A stretch of DNA of 64,000 bases, from NCBI GenBank assembly GCA_016931515.1, contig JAFGEQ010000009.1:181467-245466 (forward strand). Reading direction: 5' to 3'. This DNA comes from a candidate division CSSED10-310 bacterium (lineage in GTDB: Bacteria > CSSED10-310). Shown one piece after another: positions 43,351 through 53,175 of this stretch; position 1 is the stretch's first letter; each line of letters opens with the position of its first letter. The notes under the pieces are model-generated. The model did no database searches and was not told where the DNA came from. It worked only from the letters and a program-made list of their open reading frames with translations. The translations under genes and the position numbers were made by a program.

Positions 43351-44790
43351 ATGCGCGTCACGCTGATCCGCCCAAGAACCGGAAATACTCCCGATCCACC
43401 ACTCGGGCTGATGATCCTGTCAGCCTGCGCCCGGCAAGCCGGTCATACCGTTCAGATCATCGATCCGAATGCCGATGATATGACCTTTATCCGCGAGATT
43501 GAGCAATTCAACCCGGATATTGTCGGCTACAGCATCCTGACGACCCAGGTCAGCCGAACCCGCAGTATTCACGAACAGGTACGGACGCATCTGCCCGGAA
43601 TCCCGGCGGTTGCCGGAGGTATTCATCCGACGGCGCTGCCGGAATGGACGCTTCGGAATCTCGGGATGGACTATGTGGTTCGGGGGGAGGGTGAACGCAC
43701 GTTCATTGCATTGCTTGCCGCATTGGAATCCGGTTCGGATCCGGCAGGACAACCCGGTCTGGGTACATTGCGGAGCAACCTTTTCATCGACGGGCCGCCG
43801 GCACCTTTTATCACCGATCTTGATACCGTGCCGCTGCCGGATCGTGAATCGGTCGACTTTAATCGCTACCTGCGGCCCCCGGGCAATATCCGCGGGACAT
43901 ACCTGCGACGGGCAACCAGCATCATCACGTCCCGTGGCTGCCCGTTCGGCTGCACGTTCTGTTCCAGTCACGGCGTTTTCGGCCGGACAGTCCGGCGCCG
44001 CTCCGTCGGTCACGTAATGCGGGAGATCCGGGGATTGATCGACCGATACCAAATTGATGGGTTGTGGTTTCTGGACGATACATTACTGGAGTCACCCGAT
44101 TGGTTGCAGGCGCTTTGTGCCGGTATGAAGGAAACGGGGTTGCCGTGGGCGTGCCAGGCACACGTGAGACGGGCGGATGAAACCATGTTCCGGATAATGA
44201 AAGACGCGGGATGCCGCCAGTTGGAATTCGGAGTCGAATCCGGTTCTCCGGCCGTTCTCAGGCGTCTGAAGAAGGGGAGCACACCCGATGATGTGCGTAG
44301 GGCTTTCGCTATCTGCCGGACCGTCGGGCTCCGGACCCTGGCCAATTTCATGATCGGTGTTCCCGGTGAAACAGAAGCTGATGCGGACCTGTCCTTCCGG
44401 CTGGCACGTGAAATCAAGCCCGATCATGTCGTTGTCACATTCGTGACCCCGCTGCCAGGTTCCGAACTGTTTGATGAAAGCCTTGAAAAAGGCTGGTTAC
44501 CGTCTATCCCGGATTTCTCCAATGACTGGATCATCCGGCAGACCGAAAACCCAGCTGTTGCTCTGACAATGGATCAAAACACACTCAAACGAATCCGTAA
44601 ACGCTTCGACAACACGTTTTTATGGGCGAATATCCGCGAGTATTTCCTGTATCCCGAATTCATTCTGGATATTCTGCGTCATATGTTGATGCATCCGCGA
44701 CGGTACTGGTCGGGCATCCGACGGGTCATCCGGACCGGGCGACTGCTCCACATCGTGGAAACCGTTTGGGAGGAATACAACCGGATCTAG
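43351..44790 (+). CDS. B12-binding-domain radical SAM protein
   Basis: This 479-residue enzyme has the cobalamin-binding-type N-terminal domain (MRVTLIRPRTGNTPDPPLGL, VAGGIHPTALPE, VVRGEGERTF). The radical SAM cluster CPFGCTFC lies in ITSRGCPFGCTFCSS. The LWFLDDTLL, LEFGVESGS and MIGVPGETEADAD segments are all conserved. The ATG follows GGAG and begins one base after the GT-C gene's stop. Together they look like a two-gene module for modifying a lipid or glycan. The reaction cannot be specified. Confidence 0.9.
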   Translation: MRVTLIRPRTGNTPDPPLGLMILSACARQAGHTVQIIDPNADDMTFIREIEQFNPDIVGYSILTTQVSRTRSIHEQVRTHLPGIPAVAGGIHPTALPEWTLRNLGMDYVVRGEGERTFIALLAALESGSDPAGQPGLGTLRSNLFIDGPPAPFITDLDTVPLPDRESVDFNRYLRPPGNIRGTYLRRATSIITSRGCPFGCTFCSSHGVFGRTVRRRSVGHVMREIRGLIDRYQIDGLWFLDDTLLESPDWLQALCAGMKETGLPWACQAHVRRADETMFRIMKDAGCRQLEFGVESGSPAVLRRLKKGSTPDDVRRAFAICRTVGLRTLANFMIGVPGETEADADLSFRLAREIKPDHVVVTFVTPLPGSELFDESLEKGWLPSIPDFSNDWIIRQTENPAVALTMDQNTLKRIRKRFDNTFLWANIREYFLYPEFILDILRHMLMHPRRYWSGIRRVIRTGRLLHIVETVWEEYNRI

Positions 44791-44915
44791 GACAAGGGGC
44801 AAGGCAGTGAATGAATGGCGAGGGTGTTACCGTAAGGGAGCTGCCTGCCTGCGCCTCATCCTGTGTCCGGATAGACAGGATCGCTGGATGTAGCGAAAAA
44901 TTTCTCGTACTATTT

Positions 44916-45578
44916 TCACGGATACATACAGGTATAGCAACCGATGTATTCCGGTGCCGGAGCGAAATGCCTGCTCTCGAGGATATCCATCTGATTCCGT
45001 CCGGCTCCCTTCAATCCTGACAACCCAATACCCGCGGCCTTGAGATATGATTCCTTGGATGTCCACATCCGGAAAAAGGTTGCGGGACGGTTCCACTCAT
45101 CACAAGTCTGCAGCAGGAGCGATTCTTCCGGCAGAAAATATCGGTTTGCAATATCTTGGAGGTTGCCGATTGGCCGTATGTGTTCCACATCGACGCCGAC
45201 CGGGTATCCGAAACAGACAGCGATCACAGCGATTTCATGTGAGTGCGAAAGGCTGAAGCGGAGATTGTGCGGATTGAGAGATGTAATCAATTCCGGTTTT
45301 CCTGCCGCTGTGGTACAGAAGCGAATGGCATGCGGCGGCAGGTGGAGGTATCCGGCCAGCACTTGTCTCAGGCTGCCACGGGCGACCCGGAAACGACGGG
45401 CTATCGTCTCCGATCGGAGACGGGCGGCACGGGCCGATTCATCCTGTGTGAGCAGTGACGCCAGCGTGTCAGCGGCATCGCCGGCGACATCCAATCGAAT
45501 GGAATGCAATGCCACAGCCGGTGGCCCTACCGCCTCAAAATGGTGACGGGAGGCGGATTCCGGTTCTATCGGTATCAT
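44916..45578 (-). CDS. 4'-phosphopantetheinyl transferase (Sfp type)
   Basis: The 220-residue protein transfers phosphopantetheine from CoA to carrier proteins of fatty-acid, polyketide or peptide synthesis. The magnesium-binding motif VGVDVEHI and the W-x-x-K-E-x-x-x-K block (FFRMWTSKESYLKAAG) are both intact. FSLSHSHEIAVIAV, where CoA binds, is also present. Its ATG overlaps the kinase stop by four bases, so the two are translated together. No carrier-protein gene lies next to it. It is the Sfp rather than AcpS type by length and two-fold repeat. Confidence 0.92.
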   Translation of the reverse strand: MIPIEPESASRHHFEAVGPPAVALHSIRLDVAGDAADTLASLLTQDESARAARLRSETIARRFRVARGSLRQVLAGYLHLPPHAIRFCTTAAGKPELITSLNPHNLRFSLSHSHEIAVIAVCFGYPVGVDVEHIRPIGNLQDIANRYFLPEESLLLQTCDEWNRPATFFRMWTSKESYLKAAGIGLSGLKGAGRNQMDILESRHFAPAPEYIGCYTCMYP

Positions 45579-48379
45579 CCTGCGCTCTCGATGATCTGAC
45601 GGGTCATGTCAATTTTCCGTCCGATTCCCGGCATTCGATGGTACGTGTGATCGCTGACCACCTCCCGGACTCTCCGGGCGATGTCAAGTCCCGCAGCACG
45701 CTCCCCGCGCCGGATCAGGCAGTCCGCCTTATACAGTTCCAGTTCAGCCCGGTTGATCTCCCCGATTGTCCGTTCGTTCAACCGGTCAAACCGCTCGATC
45801 TCCATCAGGGCATCATCCGCCACCCGCTCGATCGTCTCATACATGCCAAGATCATAAAGGCAATTGCAGTATGTCTCGAGAATACCCAACTTGATGATCA
45901 GATGATCCCAGTTGGATGTATGATCGATGACACCACAATGCTCCACAGCCCCCTTCGACGCATCGAGTGCTTCGGTGAATCTCTCGAGTTTTCTCAGAAT
46001 AACCACTTTCTGATTGATCGCGTTCGCCAGGGCCGGTTCCGCGTGCTTCCGGCTCTCCTCCGTAATCTCGGACCCGCGATATGCGATCACACGGTCAATC
46101 TCACTCAACGCCTCCGCATATTGCCCGGTCTCATTCAGAGCGGATACCAGGTTGAAACGCAGTGTCATCTCCACCCAGGTTACATCATCGCGACGGGCCG
46201 AACGCTGCAGATGTTCAGCCAGGCGGCATCCGTGATGGATCGCCCGAATCGCATCATCAAACCGCTGCAGTTTGAGCAGGACGGCCACCAGGTTATTCGA
46301 CACCGCGAGTTGCTCCAGCATCAGTTCCGTTCTGCCGTGCACGTAAATGTGTTCATCCAGCAGAGCGATGAGCTGTTTCAATGTCATGAGGGAATTCGCG
46401 TAGTCGAGATTTCGGCTGTAGTAACCCGCTTTGGAAAGCATGGTCCGGGACAGCAGTCGCACGAATCGCATATCCTCACTGCTCCGCTCCATGGCGAAAT
46501 TGACCGCTTTCTCGAGATGCATCAGGGTATCGGGATGATTCAGCTTGTTCAGAAGATTGCCCATATTGGCATGAATCACTGCCAGGCAATAGATATCGTG
46601 GCTGTCTGCCCCGCTCCAATCGCGACTCATGGCTACCGCCCGTTCCATGTAGTCCCTGGCTTCGAGCGGGCGTCCCGAGTTGCTCAGCATCATCCCGATG
46701 GCCTGGAGACACATGGTTTTGCGATAACTGGCGTTCACGATATCCTCTATATCGTATTTTTCCATCAAATCCAGCGCTTTCAAATAACGGGCGAGCGCCC
46801 AATCGCTTTTCTGGAGTCCCATGTATAAATTTCCCCAAACCCTATGGTATCGTGCCACCAGAACCGGGTCCATTCCAGCCGGCATGGCGTCGTCACCGTT
46901 GTCGGGGTCGATATCCTGCCAGCGGCCCGAATCATCCGGGATTGCCATACCTGCAGCCGCGCCCAATCTGCCCAGAATCACCTGGGCATCATCGAATCGG
47001 CCGGTAACCCGGTACGCTTCTGAGATATTGACGGCTACCTTAATCATGAACTCCCGGCGTTTGAGATCGCTGATAATGCAGGCATCGCTTTCCAGGAGCC
47101 GTGCGGCTTTGTGCGATATAGCGATGGAGGTGTTGATGTCGTCAAGATCGAAATAGATCTGGGAGCAATCCATCAGCATCTGGATGTACAGGTTATCTAT
47201 TTCCGGGATTGCTATGTAGCCCCTCACCGCCTCCATCCAGTTCATTACCCGCTGAAATCCACGGGCTTCCGCCAGCATGCAGGCCCGGCGGGTATGACCC
47301 GTGACCGGTGGAATCCGAACCTGGGAGTCCGGGTTGGCATTGATCAACTCGCACACTTTCTGAAGATAATAATAAGGTGGTTCCCAATCCACACCGGAAT
47401 AGATTGTCCGTCGCCTGAATTCTGCTGGCTGGGTATTTTGCGGGCGGCCTATATCGAGTATTGCGCGCGGGTAATCCGTACCGGCAGCCAGCCGGTAAAT
47501 GTCCAGCAGTCGTTCCTGGAGATTGTTGCAGTTATCAGGCCGTTCCTCCGGATCCTCCTTCAAACATCGACCCAGCAGACCCCATAATTCTGTCAGACCG
47601 TTGGAATGAAACCGGCTGTGCGCGGACGGTGCCGGAGCGGTTTCATACCAGCAACCGGCGACACTGCCGTGCGCCCAGGGCGGTACGTCCTGCAGCAACA
47701 TCTCGATCACCACCAGTGCCCAGCTCCAGATATCCGTACGGTGATCGATTTCGAAACGGGCGGCCTGTTCCGGGGAGCAGTAAACGGGGGTCAACCCCTT
47801 GTAGGTTCTGCTGGAGTCCGTTGAAGCACTCTGTGAGTCCGAGCTGTCCGAGCAATCTGATACGGAGTAACAGGCGAGTCCGAAATCGGTGATTTTTGCG
47901 CACCCATCGGATGACATCAGGATATTGGCGGATTTGATATCCTGATGAATGAGACCCCGGTTATGGGCAATCCGCAATCCTTCAACGATCTGTATGGCAA
48001 TGTCCAGCAGATCAACCAATCCTTTGATTTTACCAAGCCGGATCCAATCCTTGATTGTGCCGCCGTCGATGTATTCCGAAAAAATCACCGGCGTTTGTTC
48101 GATGGACCGGAAAAAGCGGCAGGTCACGATATTGGGATGGGGAGGAATATCCGACCACGCCTGCAGTTCACTCAACAGTGTTTCGGTATTTTTTTTCATC
48201 TTCCCCTTCTGATATCGAAGGGTTTTGACGGCAAATAGTGTTCCGGGCCGATTTTCGGCTTCAACCAGGTACACTTTTCCGAACCCGCCTGTCCCGAGAA
48301 TCTCGCGTACAATATAATTTTCGAGAATTATTTGACCGGGCTTCCAATCCAGACTGTCAAAATGCGATGACCCGCTCAT
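45575..48379 (-). CDS. Ser/Thr protein kinase with TPR region
   Basis: The 934-residue protein has an N-terminal Hanks-type kinase (about 20-300): glycine loop GTGGFGKV at 29-36, ATP-binding Lys52 in FAVKTLR, catalytic HQD at 145-147 and DFG at 165-167. HQD replaces the usual HRD, so it is a non-RD kinase. The remaining 600 residues are tetratricopeptide-like repeats (for example RYLKALDLMEKYD, EALSEIDRVIAYRG) with no transmembrane segment. It likely senses partners through the TPRs. The ATG at 48379 lies 37 bases after a predicted promoter start. The sfp-type gene overlaps its end. Confidence 0.88.
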   Translation of the reverse strand: MSGSSHFDSLDWKPGQIILENYIVREILGTGGFGKVYLVEAENRPGTLFAVKTLRYQKGKMKKNTETLLSELQAWSDIPPHPNIVTCRFFRSIEQTPVIFSEYIDGGTIKDWIRLGKIKGLVDLLDIAIQIVEGLRIAHNRGLIHQDIKSANILMSSDGCAKITDFGLACYSVSDCSDSSDSQSASTDSSRTYKGLTPVYCSPEQAARFEIDHRTDIWSWALVVIEMLLQDVPPWAHGSVAGCWYETAPAPSAHSRFHSNGLTELWGLLGRCLKEDPEERPDNCNNLQERLLDIYRLAAGTDYPRAILDIGRPQNTQPAEFRRRTIYSGVDWEPPYYYLQKVCELINANPDSQVRIPPVTGHTRRACMLAEARGFQRVMNWMEAVRGYIAIPEIDNLYIQMLMDCSQIYFDLDDINTSIAISHKAARLLESDACIISDLKRREFMIKVAVNISEAYRVTGRFDDAQVILGRLGAAAGMAIPDDSGRWQDIDPDNGDDAMPAGMDPVLVARYHRVWGNLYMGLQKSDWALARYLKALDLMEKYDIEDIVNASYRKTMCLQAIGMMLSNSGRPLEARDYMERAVAMSRDWSGADSHDIYCLAVIHANMGNLLNKLNHPDTLMHLEKAVNFAMERSSEDMRFVRLLSRTMLSKAGYYSRNLDYANSLMTLKQLIALLDEHIYVHGRTELMLEQLAVSNNLVAVLLKLQRFDDAIRAIHHGCRLAEHLQRSARRDDVTWVEMTLRFNLVSALNETGQYAEALSEIDRVIAYRGSEITEESRKHAEPALANAINQKVVILRKLERFTEALDASKGAVEHCGVIDHTSNWDHLIIKLGILETYCNCLYDLGMYETIERVADDALMEIERFDRLNERTIGEINRAELELYKADCLIRRGERAAGLDIARRVREVVSDHTYHRMPGIGRKIDMTRQIIESAG

Positions 48380-48422
48380 GGTTGGCACATATCCTCTCAG
48401 AGGTGTTGACTCAACGAATAGA

Positions 48423-48451
48423 ATCGTATGCCAAGGACGGAGGGGAGTCAA
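48423..48451 (-). promoter_or_regulatory. Promoter of the kinase gene
   Basis: TTGACT (48446-48451, minus strand), 17 bases, TACGAT (48423-48428). It makes the more upstream in-frame ATG at 48451 untenable, since that ATG would lie in the -35 box. Confidence 0.7.
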
Positions 48452-48495
48452 AGGGTATTCCTGAGCCGTTGGTGTGAAAACTGATACAATTCGCC

Positions 48496-48524
48496 TTGAC
48501 CTGTCGGCGTCATGGATTTAGGAT
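48496..48524 (+). promoter_or_regulatory. Promoter of proS
   Basis: TTGACC (48496-48501), 17 bases, TAGGAT (48519-48524). The start site would be near 48531, giving a leader of about 48 bases with CAGGAGAT before the proS ATG. It is divergent from the kinase promoter. Confidence 0.72.
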
Positions 48525-48578
48525 TCTCAAGTCGATCGCTGTTCGAACGCATTTTCAGGCTCCAGGAGATATAATCAT

Positions 48579-50297
48579 ATGAGATTATCGCAGTTATTCA
48601 GTTCAACCTACCGGGAAGATCCGGCTGAAGCCCAGACTATCAGCCATAAACTCTTGTTAAAAGCCGGTATGATCCGGCCGTTGGGCACCGGCATTTACAC
48701 GTATTTGCCGCTGGCTCTCCGGTCACTCCATAAGGTGATGGCGATCATCCGGGAGGAAATGGACCGGATCGGGGGGCAGGAAATCCTGATGCCGGTAATG
48801 AATCCGGCGGAACTTTGGATGGAGACGGGTCGATACGAGAGCATCGGCAGCGAGTTGGTCCGGTTCCATGACAGGGCTCACCGGCCCATGGTGCTGGCCA
48901 TGACGCATGAAGAAGTCGTGACGGATCTGGCGAGGCGGGAGATAAAAAGCCATCGGCAGCTACCATTCATGACATACCAGATTCAGACAAAAATCCGGGA
49001 TGAGCCGCGATCCCGGGGTGGATTGTTACGGGTGCGCGAATTTCATATGAAGGATGCGTATTCGTTTCATGCCGACTACGCGGATCTCGATCGCTATTAT
49101 CCGAGAGTTTACGATGCATACATGCGGATTTTTGAACGCTGCGGTTTGAAGCCGCTCGCTGTTGAGGCCGATACCGGAATGATGGGAGGTTCAGGATCTC
49201 ACGAATTCATGTGCCTGGTTGAATCCGGTGAAGACACGGTCGTTTGGTGTGACAAGTGCGGGTATGCCGCAAATGCTGAGAACGCGACAAGCCGGGAACC
49301 GCTATTCCAGATGGATCCTCAGGAACTCGATCCTGAGGAGGTGGCGACGCCTGACAGGGAATCGATCCAGGATGTGGCGGAATTTCTGGGTGTACCGACA
49401 TCCAGGACCATGAAAGCCGTTTTTTACAATGCAGGCGGCAATCTCGTCTTCGTAGTGATCCGTGGCGATATCGAAGTCAACGAAATCAAGCTCGGTAACT
49501 ATCTCCGAACAACCGAACTGACCCTTGCCGGACCGGATTTACTTGAAAAGCACGGCATTGTCGCGGGATATGCGTCCCCGATGAATCTTCCAGAATCCGT
49601 TCGAATTGTCGCGGATCGAAGCGTCGGATGGGGCAACAATTTTATTGCGGGCGCGAATAAACCCGGCTTTCACATTAAAAACTTCAACCTGTCATGTAAT
49701 CCCCGAATCACCGACGTCGTCGATATCGGAACGGTCCGGAGCGGCGATCTGTGCCCCCGGTGCGAAAACGGAATACTGACGCTGGGACGCGGCATTGAGC
49801 TGGGCCATATTTTTAAACTCGGAACCAAATACACAGATGCCATGAACGTAGACTATCTCGATGATGACGGCCAGAGAAACCGGGTTATCATGGGTTGCTA
49901 CGGAATCGGTGTCGGCCGCCTGCTGAGTGCCGTGATCGAAGTGCATCACGATGAAAACGGGATTATCTGGCCCCGATCCGTTGCACCCTACGATCTCCAT
50001 CTGATTTCTCTCGATGCGGGTTCTGAGGATCTCAGAGCGGAAACGGAAAAACTGTACGGTGAACTCCAGGCGGCGGGGCTGGCTGTGCTGTTCGATGATC
50101 GCGATGAATCTCCGGGGGTCAAATTCAACGATGCCGACTTGTACGGCCTGCCACTCCGCGTCACACTATCCAAGAGGAGTCTGAAAAAGGGCGGTGTCGA
50201 GTTGAAACTCCGTGCATCGAAGGATATTGAGATCGCACCGCTGAACCAGGCGGTCGGATTTGTCCGGGCGATCCTGGACGCCACAAACCTGGTTTGA
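48579..50297 (+). CDS. proS: Proline-tRNA ligase
   Basis: ProS charges tRNA-Pro. The 572-residue protein is the bacterial type, with a class II core (PLGTGIYTYLPLALR, TKIRDEPRSRGGLLRVREFHMKDAYSFH). A YbaK-like editing insertion (about 230-390) hydrolyses Ala-tRNA-Pro, and a C-terminal anticodon-binding domain follows. Motif 3 reads GIGVGRLLSAVIEVHHDE, intact. AGGAGATA precedes the ATG. It converges with the radical SAM gene ending at 50358. Confidence 0.97.
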   Translation: MRLSQLFSSTYREDPAEAQTISHKLLLKAGMIRPLGTGIYTYLPLALRSLHKVMAIIREEMDRIGGQEILMPVMNPAELWMETGRYESIGSELVRFHDRAHRPMVLAMTHEEVVTDLARREIKSHRQLPFMTYQIQTKIRDEPRSRGGLLRVREFHMKDAYSFHADYADLDRYYPRVYDAYMRIFERCGLKPLAVEADTGMMGGSGSHEFMCLVESGEDTVVWCDKCGYAANAENATSREPLFQMDPQELDPEEVATPDRESIQDVAEFLGVPTSRTMKAVFYNAGGNLVFVVIRGDIEVNEIKLGNYLRTTELTLAGPDLLEKHGIVAGYASPMNLPESVRIVADRSVGWGNNFIAGANKPGFHIKNFNLSCNPRITDVVDIGTVRSGDLCPRCENGILTLGRGIELGHIFKLGTKYTDAMNVDYLDDDGQRNRVIMGCYGIGVGRLLSAVIEVHHDENGIIWPRSVAPYDLHLISLDAGSEDLRAETEKLYGELQAAGLAVLFDDRDESPGVKFNDADLYGLPLRVTLSKRSLKKGGVELKLRASKDIEIAPLNQAVGFVRAILDATNLV

Positions 50298-50357
50298 ACC
50301 AAAGGGGGAAACCGGGAGCGAGATTCGGCTGTCAGGGGGGATCCGTTCCGCCGAAAG

Positions 50358-51788
50358 TCAGTGTTTTTTCATGAATCGTGCCGGTGACAGCAGATCGGTT
50401 CCTTCGATAATGTGCGTTTTCAATTCGTACCATGTACGGATACCCAGAAGTCGTCGACGGACATAACCGAATCGAAAATAAAACCGTTTGGATGCCTGGT
50501 TTCTATATTCCTGCACCTGCTGGGCGGTCATGAATTCGTTGCCCATGACGGCATAGCTGCCGGATTGATCCATCTGCCCGATTTCGGACGATATCCAGCC
50601 GGCGTCCAGAGCCCGTTTTCGCAATCCGGTTCCCGGGCGCGGGGCCGGCACGTTGAATGAAGCGAAATCGAGTCCCAACTCAACCGCGAAATCACCGATC
50701 CCTGCGGCCTGTTTCTCGGTCATGCCGGGCAGGCCGACGATGAATGTGCCCACTGTCCGGATACCCAGTGTTCTGCACGATTCGATCGCCCGACGAACCG
50801 TATCGATCGTCATATCCTTGCAAACCGTCTCAAGACTCTCATCACCACCGGCCTCGACTCCGAATACCACGGTATGACACCCCGCCCGTTTCATCAGTGT
50901 CAGGAACTCCCTGTCCACAGTATCCGCACGCGTGAAGCATATGAATCCCATTCTGTATTTCCGATCGATCATCGCTTCCAGAAGCCGCGTTGTACGCCGG
51001 CGATCCGCACCGAATGTCTGATCATCAAAGTAAATATCCTGAAATCCCAACGTGCGGATAAAATCCAACTCCCGAAGCACATTTTCAACCGTCCGTTTCT
51101 TGAAACCCAGCCGGTTGATGGCACAGAACTCACATTTATAGGGACACCCAAAATCGGTCAGCACGGTGGCAAAAGGAAAGCGGCGGACAAATGGGTAGCG
51201 ATAACGGTCATTCGGAAAGAGGTCGTGCCGTGGAACAGCCAGCTCGAATTCCTCGCCGTGCGACACATCAAGGCCCCGTCCTATAACCGCATCCTCACTG
51301 CGATACACGATGTTCCGGATCGGCGGGCCGAAAGCCAGCCTGCCCGGGGCTTCAATTCGTTCAATCAGATCCAGGACAGCGGTATCGGTAAAATCCAAAA
51401 TCGCGGCATCGATGTCCGGGAAAACCGCCATCGTGCCTGCCGGATCGTCCAGAAAAAGCTCCCCGGATGCGATCGCGACGAACGGTACCATCCGTTTCAG
51501 CTCGGACAGATACTGCATATCCTCCCTGTAGGACACAACACCTGTCAGGAAAATCACGGCATCGGGTTGAAACGACCTGACAGCGCCGGCGACTGTAAAA
51601 TGCGTCCAGCCTTCCAGCATACCGTCGAGTACCCGGATCTCGTGGTGCTCGGCGAGAGTGCCCGAGAGCATAACCAGGTCGACAGGATGATACAAATACC
51701 GTGCTTTGGATACTTTGGAGCAATAATAATCACGAATGTAGATCTGAGATCCCGGAAGATTCAACAGCATGATGCGGCGTTTTCTCAT
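50358..51788 (-). CDS. B12-binding-domain radical SAM protein
   Basis: This 476-residue enzyme has an N-terminal cobalamin-binding-like domain (MRKRRIMLLNLPGSQIYIRDYYC) and the cluster motif CPYKCEFC in TDFGCPYKCEFCAINRLG. TVVFGVEAGGDES and FIVGLPGMTEKQA follow. The C-terminal helix region (KRFYFRFGYVRRRLLGI) is like its paralogues. It is the last of three coupled minus-strand genes: methyltransferase, GT87-like glycosyltransferase, then this gene one base after the previous stop. GGGGAG precedes the ATG. The substrate is unknown. Confidence 0.88.
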   Translation of the reverse strand: MRKRRIMLLNLPGSQIYIRDYYCSKVSKARYLYHPVDLVMLSGTLAEHHEIRVLDGMLEGWTHFTVAGAVRSFQPDAVIFLTGVVSYREDMQYLSELKRMVPFVAIASGELFLDDPAGTMAVFPDIDAAILDFTDTAVLDLIERIEAPGRLAFGPPIRNIVYRSEDAVIGRGLDVSHGEEFELAVPRHDLFPNDRYRYPFVRRFPFATVLTDFGCPYKCEFCAINRLGFKKRTVENVLRELDFIRTLGFQDIYFDDQTFGADRRRTTRLLEAMIDRKYRMGFICFTRADTVDREFLTLMKRAGCHTVVFGVEAGGDESLETVCKDMTIDTVRRAIESCRTLGIRTVGTFIVGLPGMTEKQAAGIGDFAVELGLDFASFNVPAPRPGTGLRKRALDAGWISSEIGQMDQSGSYAVMGNEFMTAQQVQEYRNQASKRFYFRFGYVRRRLLGIRTWYELKTHIIEGTDLLSPARFMKKH

Positions 51789-51789
51789 G

Positions 51790-53175
51790 TTACTCCCCGC
51801 CTGTAGCGCGCTGGTATCGGCACACCAGTTGATCGGCGAACAGAAGCAGTACCGGCAGGGCTGCTCCGCCCAGATAAAGGATGTCGCGGATCCAGTTCCA
51901 GTGATTATTGAACAGGTAGAAGGATGACGGGATAGTTGCCAGGAGCCATATGAAGACGTAGCGGATGCGGCCGGAATACAACCACGACAGGATCATTGCC
52001 GGAAGAAGCAGTACGAGGTGGTGCTGCCAGACATGCGTATAGGCTAGAAAATAGATACAGACCCAAATTGTCAGCAATCGAACGGAGTGAGTGTCACGGC
52101 GACGGAATGTCATGTAGAGACCGATCAGAATCAACAAGCCGGCGATTACATGGGTGGCGGTTCCGGACAGGTGGAATCGGTAGAGAAATGACTGAAAACT
52201 ATAATTTCCAAGAGTCAGCACCATCTCCTGACCCGACATCCAGCCCAGGAACACCCGGGCGTCACCGGGGTGGTGCCGGAAATACATCCACGCCGAACCC
52301 ACTGATACTGCAAGTCCTGTCATCAGGATTCCAAAATACCGTTTCCGGATCAGCAGCGGTACATAGAGAAGGGAAATCGGTTTGGTTATCAGCGAGGCGG
52401 TCCACCACAGACCGGTGTGCAGACTGCCGGTCCGGTCGTCGAGGCAGGTGCCCAGGATAAATGTCGCCGCCATGATTATGAAGGTTGTCTGACCCATGTA
52501 CAATTCCAGGTACCATGGCAGGAATCCGAGCCACATCGCTGCAGCAACCCGAAAACGCAAAGTTTTTACAGCAGCCCATTTTCGGGACAGGATCACGCAG
52601 TACAGCAGGATGATTTCATGCAGTATGATCCACGCGAGATATGCCGTCCAGGGTTTCATGTGACTCAGGGCGACACCGACCGTGTAGGCAAAGCCGGGCG
52701 GGTAGCGATTCGGGGGATGAAAGGGTGTTGAGTCATCCAGCAGCTTCCTGACGGTAGGATCCATATCGGCGGGATAATTTTCGTAGATACTTGTTCCCTG
52801 CCGGACATCGAATCCCGATCGCATCAGCTGGAAGAAATCGCCTCCGGGATCTGTATTGTTCGCATCCCTGACCAGGAAATCCAAACCAAAGTTATCTGTC
52901 TGACGAAGCGGGACGGCAATCAGTTCCCTGGATCGGATATGTGCTTGTTTGAGTTCCACCCACTTTTTTTCCAGACCTGTGGGTGGTGATTCCCGGAACC
53001 AGGGTAATGCATTGCCAGGTTTCCAGTGGTCCGGTATCTCAGCACCGGTTTTCTGGGGTAACCAGGTGGGTGGAAAGCCCGGTTGCCACTGAAAATGGGC
53101 GGCCAGGTTCCACAACATGACCCCATGAAAAACAATTGCAATCGCCAGAAAAATGTTTACAGATAACGTTTTCAT
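51790..53175 (-). CDS. GT87-like membrane glycosyltransferase (DUF2029 type)
   Basis: The 461-residue protein has about ten transmembrane segments and resembles GT87 alpha-mannosyltransferase-type proteins. It carries the early acidic loop NNTDPGGDFFQLMRSG, then NRYPPGFAYTVG, a ...LYMGQTTFIIMAA segment and KPISLLYVPLLIRKRY. These enzymes use polyprenyl-phosphate sugars on the periplasmic face. The sugar and acceptor are unknown. It overlaps the methyltransferase stop by ATGA and is followed by a B12-binding radical SAM gene, the third such pairing in this window. Confidence 0.8.
   Translation of the reverse strand: MKTLSVNIFLAIAIVFHGVMLWNLAAHFQWQPGFPPTWLPQKTGAEIPDHWKPGNALPWFRESPPTGLEKKWVELKQAHIRSRELIAVPLRQTDNFGLDFLVRDANNTDPGGDFFQLMRSGFDVRQGTSIYENYPADMDPTVRKLLDDSTPFHPPNRYPPGFAYTVGVALSHMKPWTAYLAWIILHEIILLYCVILSRKWAAVKTLRFRVAAAMWLGFLPWYLELYMGQTTFIIMAATFILGTCLDDRTGSLHTGLWWTASLITKPISLLYVPLLIRKRYFGILMTGLAVSVGSAWMYFRHHPGDARVFLGWMSGQEMVLTLGNYSFQSFLYRFHLSGTATHVIAGLLILIGLYMTFRRRDTHSVRLLTIWVCIYFLAYTHVWQHHLVLLLPAMILSWLYSGRIRYVFIWLLATIPSSFYLFNNHWNWIRDILYLGGAALPVLLLFADQLVCRYQRATGGE

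Noticed and set aside
45455..46828. Plus-strand open frame of 457 codons opposite the kinase-TPR gene
   Set aside because: It lacks a ribosome binding site and domains, while the opposite strand encodes clear kinase and TPR sequence.
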